Origin: Inquilinus limosus_F
Lineage (GTDB): Bacteria; Pseudomonadota; Alphaproteobacteria; DSM-16000; Inquilinaceae
Direction of reading: 5' to 3'
Assembly: GCF_051487185.1 (NCBI RefSeq)
Contig: NZ_JAHVDK010000003.1
Span: 1-64,000 of the forward strand
DNA: 64,000 nucleotides
Numbering within the stretch: position 1 is the stretch's first letter; the number at the start of each line of letters is the position of its first letter. Made by a program: the position numbers and the translations under genes. A model generated the notes under the pieces. It made no database searches. It was not told the origin of the DNA and was given only the letters and a program-made list of their open reading frames with translations. Positions 48,806 through 57,224 of this stretch are shown here, in pieces.

Positions 48806-49825
48806 ATGCCGTTCGACACCCGCCGCCTGGGACGCACCGACCTCGAGGTGACCACGCTTGGCTTCGGCACGGCGGCGCTCGGCGAGCTCTTCGTCACGGT
48901 GCCGGAGCCGCAGGCCCACGCCACGCTGCAGGCGGCCTGGGACGCCGGCATCCGCTATTTCGACACCGCCCCCTGGTACGGGCTCGGCCTGGCCGAGCAC
49001 CGGCTGGGCAGCTTCCTGCACGGCCAGCCGCGCAGCGAGTTCCGGGTCTCCAGCAAGGTCGGGCGCTGGCTCAAGCCGTCGCCCGACCCGGAGCATTTCC
49101 ATTCCGAGAAATGGGCCGGCGGCCTGCCCTTCGACGTCGTCTTCGACTACGGCTATGACGGCATCATGCGGGCGGTGGAGCAGATCTGGATGCGGCTGAC
49201 CCTGCCGCGGATCGACCTGCTTCTGATCCACGACCTCGACCTGCTGCACCACCCCACTGACGCCCGGGTGCGGGCCCATCTCGACCGGCTCTCCGCCTCC
49301 GGCTGGCGGGCGCTGGAGGAGCTGAAATCCGCCGGCGTGGTCGGCGCGGTCGGCGCCGGCATCAACGTCATGGGCATGATCCCGCGGCTGCTCGACGCCG
49401 CCGATCTCGACGCCTTCCTGGTGGCGATGCCCTACACGCTGATGGACCAGGAGCCGCTGGAGGCGGAGTTCCCGCTATGCGAGCGACATGGCGTCGGCAT
49501 CGTCATCGGCGGCGTCTTCGCCTCCGGCATCCTCGCCACCGGCCCGGTCGCGGGCGCCAAATACGCCTATCGCGACGCGACGGCGGAGGAGCTGGAGCGC
49601 TGCCGCAAGATCGAGCGGGTCTGCGCCGCGCATGGCGTGCCGCTGGCCGCCGCGGCGCTGCAGTTCCCGCTCGGCCATCCGATCGTCGCCTCGATCATCC
49701 CGGGCGCGCTGTCGCCCGACCAGGTGCAACGCAATGTCGAGAATTTCCGCTACCCGATCCCGGCCGGGCTGTGGTCGGATCTGAAATCCGAAAGCTTGAT
49801 TCGCGCCGACGCGCCGACGCCCTGA
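48806..49825 (+). CDS. Aldo/keto reductase (sugar dehydrogenase type)
   Basis: A 339-residue AKR. The tetrad region is visible: Asp53 and Tyr58 in YFDTAPWYG, Lys84 in SSKVGR, and His in LLLIHDLDLLHH. The sequence start RRLGRTDLEVTTLGFGTAALGELF and the end IIPGALSPDQVQRNVENFRYPIPAGLWSDLK match the L-fucose/D-threo-aldose dehydrogenase branch of the superfamily. With kdgK and eda downstream it may oxidise an aldose to the lactone. CAGGAGCTC lies about 6-8 nt before the ATG. The kdgK gene follows after 35 bp. Confidence 0.92.
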   Translation: MPFDTRRLGRTDLEVTTLGFGTAALGELFVTVPEPQAHATLQAAWDAGIRYFDTAPWYGLGLAEHRLGSFLHGQPRSEFRVSSKVGRWLKPSPDPEHFHSEKWAGGLPFDVVFDYGYDGIMRAVEQIWMRLTLPRIDLLLIHDLDLLHHPTDARVRAHLDRLSASGWRALEELKSAGVVGAVGAGINVMGMIPRLLDAADLDAFLVAMPYTLMDQEPLEAEFPLCERHGVGIVIGGVFASGILATGPVAGAKYAYRDATAEELERCRKIERVCAAHGVPLAAAALQFPLGHPIVASIIPGALSPDQVQRNVENFRYPIPAGLWSDLKSESLIRADAPTP

Positions 49826-49860
49826 CCGGGACCGGCCGCGAGCCGGGAAGGGGTTGTTTC

Positions 49861-50784
49861 ATGCGGGTGGCATCGATCGGCGAATGCATGATCGAGATTG
49901 CGGTGAAGCCGGGCGGCGACGCCCAGCTGTCCAGCGGGGGTGACACGCTGAACACCGCGGTCTACCTCGCCCGCCAGGGCGTTGCGGTCGACTACGTCAC
50001 CGCCCTCGGCGACGACCCCTACAGCGACGAGATGCTGGCCCGCTGGCGGGCGGAAGGGGTGGGGACCGGGCTGGTGCCGCGCCTGCCCGGCCGGGTGCCC
50101 GGCCTCTACATGATCCGCACCGACGACAGGGGCGAGCGCAGCTTCCATTACTGGCGCGACCGGGCGCCGGCGCGCGAGGTGTTCGAGCTGCCGGGCGCGG
50201 CGGAGCTGGCCGAGCGGCTGGCCGGCTACGACCTGCTCTACTTCTCCGGCATCACCCTGTCGCTCTACGGCGACCGCGGCCGCGACGCCTTCCACGCGGC
50301 GCTGTCGGCGGCGCGGGCGCGGGGGGCGCGCATCGCCTTCGACGGCAACTATCGGCCGCGCGGCTGGCCTGACAAGGCGAAGGCGCAGGCGGTGTTCGAG
50401 CGGTTCCTGGCGCTCGCCACCCACGCCCTGCCGACCTTCGACGACGAGCAGGCGCTGTTCGGCGACGCCGACCCGCAGGCGACCATCGCCCGGCTGCGCG
50501 GCTATGGCGTCGGCGAGGTCGTGGTGAAATGCGGCGGCGACGGCTGCCACGTCGCCACGGCTGAGGGTGTGGTCACGGTGCCGGTGCCGGCGGTGGTGAC
50601 GCCGGTCGACACCACCGCGGCCGGCGACAGCTTCAACGCCGGCTATCTGGCCGGCCGTTTCGCCGGGCTGGATCCGGCGGCGGCGGCGCTGCGCGGCCAT
50701 CGCCTGGCCGCCGTGGTGATCGGCCATCGGGGCGCCGTGGTGCCGCGCGACGCCATGCCCGACTTCGCCGGTGGACAGGCCTGA
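49861..50784 (+). CDS. kdgK: 2-dehydro-3-deoxygluconokinase (PfkB family)
   Basis: A 307-residue sugar kinase that phosphorylates 2-keto-3-deoxygluconate to KDPG with ATP. The N-terminus MRVASIGECMIEIAVKPGGDAQLSSGGDTLNTAVYLARQG is typical of KdgK. The PfkB signature DTTAAGDSFNAGY starts at residue 250, with catalytic Asp256. A start at 49861 is supported by AAGGGG upstream; the ORF runs into the previous gene in another frame. The KDPG aldolase gene lies 215 bp downstream, and the two complete the lower Entner-Doudoroff branch. Confidence 0.92.
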   Translation: MRVASIGECMIEIAVKPGGDAQLSSGGDTLNTAVYLARQGVAVDYVTALGDDPYSDEMLARWRAEGVGTGLVPRLPGRVPGLYMIRTDDRGERSFHYWRDRAPAREVFELPGAAELAERLAGYDLLYFSGITLSLYGDRGRDAFHAALSAARARGARIAFDGNYRPRGWPDKAKAQAVFERFLALATHALPTFDDEQALFGDADPQATIARLRGYGVGEVVVKCGGDGCHVATAEGVVTVPVPAVVTPVDTTAAGDSFNAGYLAGRFAGLDPAAAALRGHRLAAVVIGHRGAVVPRDAMPDFAGGQA

Positions 50785-50815
50785 CCGAAGGGCTGCAAGG
50801 AAGAAACCTCACACA

Positions 50816-50855
50816 CCGTCATTGCTTCGTCGGCTTCGCCTCCTCGCAATAACGG
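50816..50855. repeat. Palindromic intergenic repeat, partial GTCAT family copy
   Basis: CCGTCATTGC and GCAATAACGG form the ends of a 40-bp palindrome. Its last 35 bases match 21963-21997 with two differences. It is one arm of the longer element. A further small perfect hairpin, CGTTCT-GAAA-AGAACG, lies at 50863-50878. The rest of 50785-50999 shows no gene. Confidence 0.75.
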
Positions 50856-50999
50856 TGGGGGGCGTTCTGAAAAGAACGCAAAGGGTGAGGCGGTGAGCCA
50901 ACGATTCTCGGCAACTCGGGGCGTATGACTCTCGTCCGGCCGCCGCAATTTGCTATGGTGCGGCGCAACCCGAATGACCGCTGACCGATCGAGATTGTC

Positions 51000-51632
51000 A
51001 TGACCGTCGACGCCATCATCGCCCGCGCCCCGATCATCCCCGTGCTGACCGTCGAGACGGTGGAGGCGGCGGTGCCGCTGGCCCGCGCGCTGGTCGATGG
51101 CGGTCTGCCGGTGCTGGAGGTGACGCTGCGCACCAAGGCCGCGATCGACGTCATCGCCGCCATGGCGGCGGAGGTGCCGGAGGCGATCGTCGGCGCCGGC
51201 ACGGTGCTGTCCCCGGCCGATCTCGACGCCGCGCGCCGGGCCGGCGCCGTCTTCGGCGTCAGCCCCGGCCTGACCCCCGCCCTGGCGCGGGCGGCGGAAG
51301 GCTTCCCCTTCCTGCCCGGCGCGGTGACGCCGTCGGAGATCATGGCGGCGCGCGACCTCGGCTACGGCGTGCTGAAGTTCTTCCCGGCCGAGATCTATGG
51401 CGGCCAGGCGGCCCTGGCGGCGCTGGCCGGCCCCTTCGCCGGCATGCGCTTCTGCCCGACCGGCGGCGTCCGCGAATCCAACCTGCGGGCCTATCTGGCG
51501 CTGCCGAACGTGGCGGTGGTCGGCGGCACCTGGATCGCTGGCAAGGCCGAGGTGGCGGCCGGCGACTGGGCCGCGGTCACCGCCCGCGCCCGCCGCGCCG
51601 TCGCCATCGTCCGGGGCGAGGAGGAGGTGTGA
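51000..51632 (+). CDS. eda: KDPG/KHG aldolase (2-dehydro-3-deoxy-phosphogluconate aldolase)
   Basis: A 210-residue class I aldolase splitting KDPG to pyruvate and glyceraldehyde 3-phosphate. The Schiff-base lysine is Lys126 in GVLKFFPAE. The catalytic Glu40 and Arg44 lie in VLEVTLRT, and VGAGTVL, GVSPGLTP and FCPTGGV complete the trimer active site. Length is normal. Its stop overlaps the GTG of the next GNAT gene (GTGA), so translation of the two is coupled. It accepts the product of kdgK. Confidence 0.95.
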   Translation: MTVDAIIARAPIIPVLTVETVEAAVPLARALVDGGLPVLEVTLRTKAAIDVIAAMAAEVPEAIVGAGTVLSPADLDAARRAGAVFGVSPGLTPALARAAEGFPFLPGAVTPSEIMAARDLGYGVLKFFPAEIYGGQAALAALAGPFAGMRFCPTGGVRESNLRAYLALPNVAVVGGTWIAGKAEVAAGDWAAVTARARRAVAIVRGEEEV

Positions 51633-52147
51633 CCGACGCGCCGGCCTTCATCCTCCGGGCGCTGCGCACCGAGGACTGGCCGGATGTCGCGGAGATGCAG
51701 GCGCAGCCCGGCTTTCGCTGGGGCACGCTGCGGCCGCCCTATGAATCGGCGGACGCGATCCGCAAGTGGATCGAGGGACGGTCGCCGGGCGACGTCTATA
51801 TCGTCGCGGAGGCCGAAGGCCGGGTCGTCGGGCTGACCGACCTGACGCTCGGCCGGGGCCGCCGGCGGCACAGCGCCGGGATCGGCCTGGCCGTGCACGA
51901 CGCCCGGCACGGCCGTGGCATCGGCACCGCGCTGATGGCGGCGCTGATCGACGCCGCCGACAACTGGCTCGACATCCGCCGGCTGGAGCTGATGGTGTGG
52001 GCCGACAATGAGCCGGCCCTGGCGCTGTATCGCAAGTTCGGCTTCGTCGAGGAGGCGCGGATGCGGGCGCATGGCTACCGGGACGGGGCCTATGTCGATG
52101 CCCTGACGATGGCCAGGCTCAGGGACCTTGGCGGGGTCGAAGGATGA
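51629..52147 (+). CDS. GNAT-family N-acetyltransferase, first of a tandem pair
   Basis: A 172-residue RimJ/RimL-like acetyltransferase starting at GTG 51629, overlapping the eda stop, with GAGGAGG upstream. The acetyl-CoA site reads HDARHGRGIGTALMAALIDAADNWL, and the motif B end reads ADNEPALALYRKFGFVEEARMR. It strongly resembles the next gene: RWGTLRPP, the GRGxGTALMAALID block and NEPALALYRKF are shared. That indicates a recent duplication. The substrate is unknown. Coupling to eda does not by itself indicate a role in sugar metabolism. Confidence 0.9.
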   Translation: MTDAPAFILRALRTEDWPDVAEMQAQPGFRWGTLRPPYESADAIRKWIEGRSPGDVYIVAEAEGRVVGLTDLTLGRGRRRHSAGIGLAVHDARHGRGIGTALMAALIDAADNWLDIRRLELMVWADNEPALALYRKFGFVEEARMRAHGYRDGAYVDALTMARLRDLGGVEG

Positions 52148-52650
52148 CGGCCGCACCCGCCTTCGTGCTGCGCGCCAGCCGGGCCACAGACGCGGTCGGC
52201 CTGGCCGAGCTGCATAGCCAGCCGCGCTTCCGCTGGGGCACTCTGCGGCCTCCCTTCCCATCCCTGGAGGCGGTGCAGAAGTGGCTGGCCGACCGGTCGC
52301 CGGACGACGTGCACATCGTCGCCGACGCGGATGGCCGCATCATCGGCGATGCGGGGCTGCACCGCGGCAAGGGCCGCCGGGCCCATTCGGCGGCGATCGG
52401 CATGGGCGTCCATGACGACTTCGCCGGCCGCGGCGTCGGCACGGCGCTGATGGCGGCGCTGATCGACACTGCCGACAACTGGCTGGACCTGAAGCGGCTC
52501 GAGCTCACGGTCTGGACCGACAACGAGCCGGCGCTGGCCCTCTACCGCAAGTTCGACTTCGTCGAGGAAGGCCGGCTGCGCGCCTACGCCTATCGCGATG
52601 GCGCCTATGTCGACGCCCTGGCGATGGCCCGGCTGCGGGGGCTCGGGTAG
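52144..52650 (+). CDS. GNAT-family N-acetyltransferase, second of a tandem pair
   Basis: A 168-residue acetyltransferase, paralog of the preceding one. Its ATG overlaps the previous stop (ATGA). GRGVGTALMAALIDTADNWL is the acetyl-CoA loop and TDNEPALALYRKFDFVEEGRLR the closing motif. The substrate-side N-terminal region (VLRASRATDAVGLAELHSQP) differs more from the first copy, which suggests a different substrate. It ends the eda-GNAT-GNAT run; a palindromic repeat follows. Confidence 0.9.
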   Translation: MTAAPAFVLRASRATDAVGLAELHSQPRFRWGTLRPPFPSLEAVQKWLADRSPDDVHIVADADGRIIGDAGLHRGKGRRAHSAAIGMGVHDDFAGRGVGTALMAALIDTADNWLDLKRLELTVWTDNEPALALYRKFDFVEEGRLRAYAYRDGAYVDALAMARLRGLG

Positions 52651-52680
52651 AGGCCGATCTTCAACGGATGGGCCGGTGCC

Positions 52681-52799
52681 GCCCCCTCACCCGGAACCGC
52701 TGACGCGGTTCCGACCTCTCCCCGAGGAGAGGTGATGATCCCCTCTCCTCGGGGAGAGGGAGGGGCCCGACGCCGAAGGCGGCGGGAGGGTGAGGGGGC
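52681..52799. repeat. Palindromic intergenic repeat, CCCTCACCC family, copy 2
   Basis: Outer arms GCCCCCTCACCC (from 52681) and GGGTGAGGGGGC (to 52799). Inner arms GGAACCGC/GCGGTTCC, CCTCTCC.../GGGGAGAGG and CGCCGAAGGCGGCG. It has the same plan as 2785-2934. It separates convergent GNAT and phosphomannomutase genes. Confidence 0.85.
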
Positions 52800-52811
52800 A
52801 ACGCCGCCAGA

Positions 52812-54203
52812 TCAATGCGCCGAGGCGGTGAAGCTCGGCTCGGCCAGGCCGCTCAGCTTCAGCTGGTCGACGATCTGGGCCTTCAGCCGCTCCAGCCCGG
52901 CCTCGTCGGCGCTCTCGGCCCGCGCCACCAGCACGTCCTGGGTGTTCGAGGCGCGCAGCAGCCACCAGCCGTCCGGCGTGGTCACCCGGGCGCCGTCGAT
53001 GTCGTTGACCTCGGCGCCGGCCTCGCGCAGGCGCTCCAGCACCTCGGCGATCACCGCGAATTTCCGGCTCTCGTCGACCTGGAAGCGCACCTCGGGGGTG
53101 GAGACCGTGGCCGGGAAGCTGTCGCGCAGCGCCGCCAGCGTGCCGCCGCTGCGGCTGACCTGGGCCACCAGGCGCACGCCGCAATAGAGCGCGTCGTCGA
53201 AGCCGTACCACTTGTCGGCGAAGAAGATGTGGCCCGACATCTCACCGGCCAGCGGCGACTTCACCTCCGCCATCTTCGCCTTGATCAGCGAATGGCCGGT
53301 CTTCCACATCAGGGGCGTGCCGCCCAGCTTGGCGATTGCGTCGAACACCGTCTTGCTGGTCTTGACATCGGCGATGACGGTGGCGCCGGGATGGCCCGGC
53401 AGCACGTCGATGGCGTAGACCGCCACCAGCATGTCGCCGGGGATAATCCGGCCCTGGCCGTCGATTGCGCCGATGCGGTCGGCGTCGCCGTCGAAGGCGA
53501 TGCCGAGATCGGCCCCGACCTCGGCCACCTTCGCCTGCAGCGCGACAAGGTTCTCCGGGATGGTCGGGTCCGGATGGTGGTTGGGGAAGCGGCCGTCGAT
53601 CTCGTCGAACAGCAGGACATGCCAGCCCGGCAGCTTCGCCGTCAGCCGGCGCAGCACCTCGCCGGCGGCGCCGTTGCCGGCATCCCAGACCACGGTCAGC
53701 TCGCGGGTGCCGTCATAGTCGCGCAGCAGCCGTTCGACATAGAGGTCGCGGAGGTCGAGGTCGCGGACCGCGCCCGCGCCCTGTTCCAGGTCGCCGGCGG
53801 CGGCGAGGTGGCCGATCTCCTGGATCTGGTCGCCATAGACCGCGCCGGAGCGCAGCACCATCTTGATGCCGTTGTAGTCCGGCGGGTTGTGCGACCCGGT
53901 GACCATCACCCCGGCATCGGCGTCCAGATGCTTCTGCGCGAAATACAGCATCGGCGTCGGCCCCAGGCCGACGCGCACCACCTCGAGCCCGGTCGAGGCC
54001 AGGCCGCGGACCATCGCCGCCTCGAGCTCCGGCGAGCTCAGCCGGCCGTCATAGCCGACCGCCACCTGCGTGCCGCCCTTGCGCCGGACGATGGTGCCGA
54101 AGGCGGCGCCGACCGCCTGGTAGTCGGCGGCGGCCAGCGTCTTTCCGATGACGCCGCGGATGTCGTATTCGCGCAGGACCGTGGGGTGGAAGCTGTGGCT
54201 CAT
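52812..54203 (-). CDS. Phosphomannomutase/phosphoglucomutase (AlgC/PgmG type)
   Basis: A 463-residue alpha-D-phosphohexomutase interconverting the 1- and 6-phosphates of glucose and mannose. The active-site phosphoserine is Ser104 in VTGSHNP. The metal-binding loop DGDADR is at 238-243, the sugar-binding loop is GEMSGHIFF, and the phosphate-binding region near the C-terminus is RASNTQDVLVARAES. The start at 54203 (MSHSFHPTVLREYDIRG) gives the usual length; the ORF extends farther without conserved sequence. With ugd and galU on the same strand it feeds nucleotide-sugar synthesis. Confidence 0.95.
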   Translation of the reverse strand: MSHSFHPTVLREYDIRGVIGKTLAAADYQAVGAAFGTIVRRKGGTQVAVGYDGRLSSPELEAAMVRGLASTGLEVVRVGLGPTPMLYFAQKHLDADAGVMVTGSHNPPDYNGIKMVLRSGAVYGDQIQEIGHLAAAGDLEQGAGAVRDLDLRDLYVERLLRDYDGTRELTVVWDAGNGAAGEVLRRLTAKLPGWHVLLFDEIDGRFPNHHPDPTIPENLVALQAKVAEVGADLGIAFDGDADRIGAIDGQGRIIPGDMLVAVYAIDVLPGHPGATVIADVKTSKTVFDAIAKLGGTPLMWKTGHSLIKAKMAEVKSPLAGEMSGHIFFADKWYGFDDALYCGVRLVAQVSRSGGTLAALRDSFPATVSTPEVRFQVDESRKFAVIAEVLERLREAGAEVNDIDGARVTTPDGWWLLRASNTQDVLVARAESADEAGLERLKAQIVDQLKLSGLAEPSFTASAH

Positions 54204-54238
54204 GATACGGGTAGGTTCCTCGGACGGGTCTTGAAGGC

Positions 54239-55561
54239 TCAACTGGCCGAGCCCGGAACCGGGCGGCCGATGCTGTGATAACGGAATCCGGCCGCTTCCA
54301 TATCCGCCGGCTTGTAGACGTTGCGCAGGTCGACGAAGACCGGGCCGCCCATCAGCTTGAGCATCCGCGCGGGGTCGAGGGCGCGGAACTCGTTCCATTC
54401 GGTCAGCACCACGGCGCCGTCGGCGCCGCGCAGCGCCTCATAGGCGCCGGTCGCGTAGTCGACGTCGGTCAGCAGCTTGCGCGCCTCCTTCATCGCCGCC
54501 GGGTCGTAGGCGCGGATCCGGGCCCCGGCCTGCTGCAGCGCCGGCACCACGGTGAGGCTGGGGGCGTCGCGCATGTCGTCGGTGTTCTGCTTGAAGGCGA
54601 GGCCGAGCACGGCGATGGTCTTGCCGGCGACGTTGCCGTCGAAGGCCGCAACCACGCGCTGCGCCATCTCGGTCTTGCGCGCCTCGTTGACGTCGATCAC
54701 GGTCTCGATCAGGCGCTGGCGCGCCCCGGCCTCGCGCGCGGTCTGGACGAAGGCCAGCGTGTCCTTCGGGAAGCAGGACCCGCCATAGCCCGGCCCGGGA
54801 TGCAGGAATTTCGGCCCGATGCGCTTGTCCAGGCCGATCGCCCGGGCGACGTCGTGGACATTGGCCCCGACCTCCTCGCACAGATTGGCGACCTCGTTGA
54901 TGAAGGTCACCTTCATCGCCAGGAAGCTGTTGGCGGCGTATTTGATCAGCTCCGCCGTTTCCAGCGCCGTGGTCACGATCGGCCGCTCGATCAGGTACAG
55001 CGGCCGGTAGATGTCCGACAGCACCTTCCGGGCGCGCTCGCCATCGGTGCCGATCACCACCCGGTCGGGCAGCATGAAATCGCCGATCGCCGAGCCTTCG
55101 CGCAGGAATTCGGGGTTGGAGGCGACGTCGAAATCGGCGTCCGGCCGGGCCCGGCGGATCACCTCGGCGACCTTGCGGCCGGTCCCGACCGGCACCGTCG
55201 ACTTGGTGACGACGACGGCATAGCCGGTCAGCGCCCGGGCGATCTCCTCGGCCGCGGCGAAGACATAGGACAGGTCGGCATGGCCGTCGCCGCGCCGGCT
55301 CGGCGTGCCGACGGCGATGAACACCGCATCGGCGCCGTCGACCGCCGCCGCCAGGTCGGTGGTGAAGGAGAGGCGCCCCGCCGCGGCGTTCTTCGCCACC
55401 AGCGCGTCGAGACCCGGCTCGTAGATCGGCATCTCGTTGCGCTTCAGCTGCTCGATCCGGCCGGCGTCCTTGTCGACGCAGACGACGTCATGGCCGAACT
55501 CGGAGAAGCAGGCGCCGGAGACGAGGCCGACATAGCCGCTTCCGATCATCGCGATACGCAT
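54239..55561 (-). CDS. ugd: UDP-glucose 6-dehydrogenase
   Basis: A 440-residue NAD-dependent enzyme oxidising UDP-glucose to UDP-glucuronate. The N-terminal Rossmann motif is MRIAMIGSGYVGLVSG. The catalytic Cys263 lies in GGSCFPKDT, and the substrate lobe includes GPGYGGSCF and KQNTDDMRDAPSL. GGAG lies 13 nt before the ATG. It lies between phosphomannomutase/phosphoglucomutase (35 bp) and galU (42 bp) in one direction, so the three form a likely operon for UDP-glucuronate and exopolysaccharide or lipid precursors. Confidence 0.97.
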   Translation of the reverse strand: MRIAMIGSGYVGLVSGACFSEFGHDVVCVDKDAGRIEQLKRNEMPIYEPGLDALVAKNAAAGRLSFTTDLAAAVDGADAVFIAVGTPSRRGDGHADLSYVFAAAEEIARALTGYAVVVTKSTVPVGTGRKVAEVIRRARPDADFDVASNPEFLREGSAIGDFMLPDRVVIGTDGERARKVLSDIYRPLYLIERPIVTTALETAELIKYAANSFLAMKVTFINEVANLCEEVGANVHDVARAIGLDKRIGPKFLHPGPGYGGSCFPKDTLAFVQTAREAGARQRLIETVIDVNEARKTEMAQRVVAAFDGNVAGKTIAVLGLAFKQNTDDMRDAPSLTVVPALQQAGARIRAYDPAAMKEARKLLTDVDYATGAYEALRGADGAVVLTEWNEFRALDPARMLKLMGGPVFVDLRNVYKPADMEAAGFRYHSIGRPVPGSAS

Positions 55562-55603
55562 GGGGGCGCGTACTCCAGGGTTCCGCCGGTCGGACCGGCC
55601 GGG

Positions 55604-56473
55604 TCACAGATAACGGGCGACGGCCTCGCGCAGCGCGGCGGACAGGTCCGGCCGGTCGAGCCCATAGGCCAGGTTGGCGGCGATGAAGCCGACCTTGTCG
55701 CCGCAGTCGAAGCGGTCGCCTTCGAAGCGCACGCCGTGGAAGGGCTGGCTGCCGATCAGCCGGGCCATCGCGTCGGTCAGCTGGATCTCGCCGCCGGCGC
55801 CGCGCTCCTGCCGGTCGAGATGCCCGAACACCTCCGGCTGCAGAATGTAGCGGCCGACGATCGACAGGTCGGACGGCGCCTCTTCCGGCTTCGGCTTCTC
55901 GACCAGGCCGGTGACCTCGGCCACCGTGCCGTCGTCCTTGCCGATCGCCAGGATGCCGTAGCGCGAGGTCAGCTCCTTCGGCACCTCGCGCACCGCGATC
56001 ATGTTGCCGCCATGCGCCTCGTAGGCCTTGACCATCTGCGCCAGCAGCGGGGTGCGGCACTTGAAGATCTCGTCCGGCAGCAGCACGGCGAAGGGCCGGT
56101 TGCCGACCAGGTGGCGGGCGCACCAGACGGCGTGGCCGAGGCCCAGCGGCTGGGCCTGGCGGACGAAGCTGAACTGGCCGGGCGGCAGCTCGGCATCGCG
56201 CGCCGCCTTCAGCTGCTCCGGCTTCTTGCGCGCCTCCAGCGTGGCGTACAGCTCGGCATGCTCGTCGAAATGGTCCTCCAGCGCCGTCTTGCCGCGGCTG
56301 GAGACGAAGATGAACTCCTCAATCCCCGCGGCCTTGGCCTCCTCGACGGCGTATTGCAGCACCGGCTTGTCGACGACGCAGAGCATTTCCTTCGGCACCG
56401 CCTTGGTGGCGGGCAGTGACCGGGTGCCGAGGCCTGCGACGGGGAAGACGGCGACCTTGAGAGATGCAGACAT
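55604..56473 (-). CDS. galU: UTP-glucose-1-phosphate uridylyltransferase
   Basis: A 289-residue enzyme making UDP-glucose from UTP and glucose 1-phosphate. The nucleotide motif GLGTRSLPATKAVPKEML begins at residue 14. FAVLLPDEIF carries the metal-binding Asp, and VEKPKPEEAPSDLSIVGRYIL is typical of GalU. The start at 56473 (MSASLKVAVFPVAG) with GAAGG upstream is preferred over the 15-codon extension. It is the first gene of galU-ugd-phosphohexomutase, which as a set lead from glucose 6-phosphate to UDP-glucuronate. Confidence 0.96.
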   Translation of the reverse strand: MSASLKVAVFPVAGLGTRSLPATKAVPKEMLCVVDKPVLQYAVEEAKAAGIEEFIFVSSRGKTALEDHFDEHAELYATLEARKKPEQLKAARDAELPPGQFSFVRQAQPLGLGHAVWCARHLVGNRPFAVLLPDEIFKCRTPLLAQMVKAYEAHGGNMIAVREVPKELTSRYGILAIGKDDGTVAEVTGLVEKPKPEEAPSDLSIVGRYILQPEVFGHLDRQERGAGGEIQLTDAMARLIGSQPFHGVRFEGDRFDCGDKVGFIAANLAYGLDRPDLSAALREAVARYL

Positions 56474-56607
56474 GAATGCCTTCTCTGAAACTCGGGACAC
56501 CCGGTATGAACGCTTCACGTCCTGCCTTGTGCCATAGAGCGAAGCGAAAGGGAAATCAGCCAGAGTCTAGGCCGGTTCACCCAGTCGGAGGAGGCGGTCC
56601 GGCGCCG

Positions 56608-57192
56608 TTACGGCAGCACCAGCGGCGCCAGATACTGCCGGATATTGGCCTCGAACTGACGGTCGAAGTCGTTCATCCCATCCTGCAGCAAGACGCCCTC
56701 GGCCCGCGCCTGGTCGGCGGCGCTGGAGCCGTCGGTCAGGGTGGTCGAACGCTCGACCTTCACATCGGCATAGCCGCCGGTGAAGTTGAAGACAGGACCG
56801 ACCTCAAGGCGGGCGGCCAGCCTCAGGGTCAGCTTCAGCGACGGCTGGTCGCGGAACACCGCGGTCAGCCCGCCCTGTGTCGCCAACGGCTCCTGGGTCA
56901 GGCTGGCCTCCTGGATGATCAACCGCGCTTCTGTGAGCCCGCCGGCTCGGCCGCCGGCCTGTAGCCGGGCGGCGCCCCAGCTGCGGATCGCCGCCGCCGG
57001 GCTCTGCGCCAGTTGGGTGGCCCCCGGCAGTGCTGCCCGGTCCACCGTGTCGATCCGGGCGACGTCCAGCCGGATCGGCGGGCGGCCGGCGAAGCTCACC
57101 GGCGCGACATTGCCCAGCTCCGGGCCGCCGCAGGCGCCGAGCAGCACAAGGGCGGCGCCGGCCAGCAGGCTGCGGCGGGTCGGGTGGGTCAT
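56608..57192 (-). CDS. Hypothetical lipoprotein
   Basis: A 194-residue protein with signal MTHPTRRSLLAGAALVLLGAC, lipobox LGAC (Cys21). It carries an RR near the N-terminus, so it may use the Tat route. The mature part is strand-rich and ends with DFDRQFEANIRQYLAPLVLP. It loosely resembles LPS-assembly or transport-associated lipoproteins in that final helix pattern (xDxxFxxxIxxYL), but I cannot name the family. It lies just downstream of hslO on the same strand (32 bp), so it may be the last gene of the argD-argF-hslO operon. Confidence 0.8.
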   Translation of the reverse strand: MTHPTRRSLLAGAALVLLGACGGPELGNVAPVSFAGRPPIRLDVARIDTVDRAALPGATQLAQSPAAAIRSWGAARLQAGGRAGGLTEARLIIQEASLTQEPLATQGGLTAVFRDQPSLKLTLRLAARLEVGPVFNFTGGYADVKVERSTTLTDGSSAADQARAEGVLLQDGMNDFDRQFEANIRQYLAPLVLP

Positions 57193-57224
57193 CGGGTCCT
57201 CCGGTCGGGTTAGAGCCTGGGCTT

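Noticed and set aside
50863..50878. CGTTCT-GAAA-AGAACG considered as an SOS-type operator
   Set aside because: It is an inverted repeat with the wrong order and spacing for alphaproteobacterial LexA (direct repeat) and is not near a start codon; it is more likely a small hairpin.
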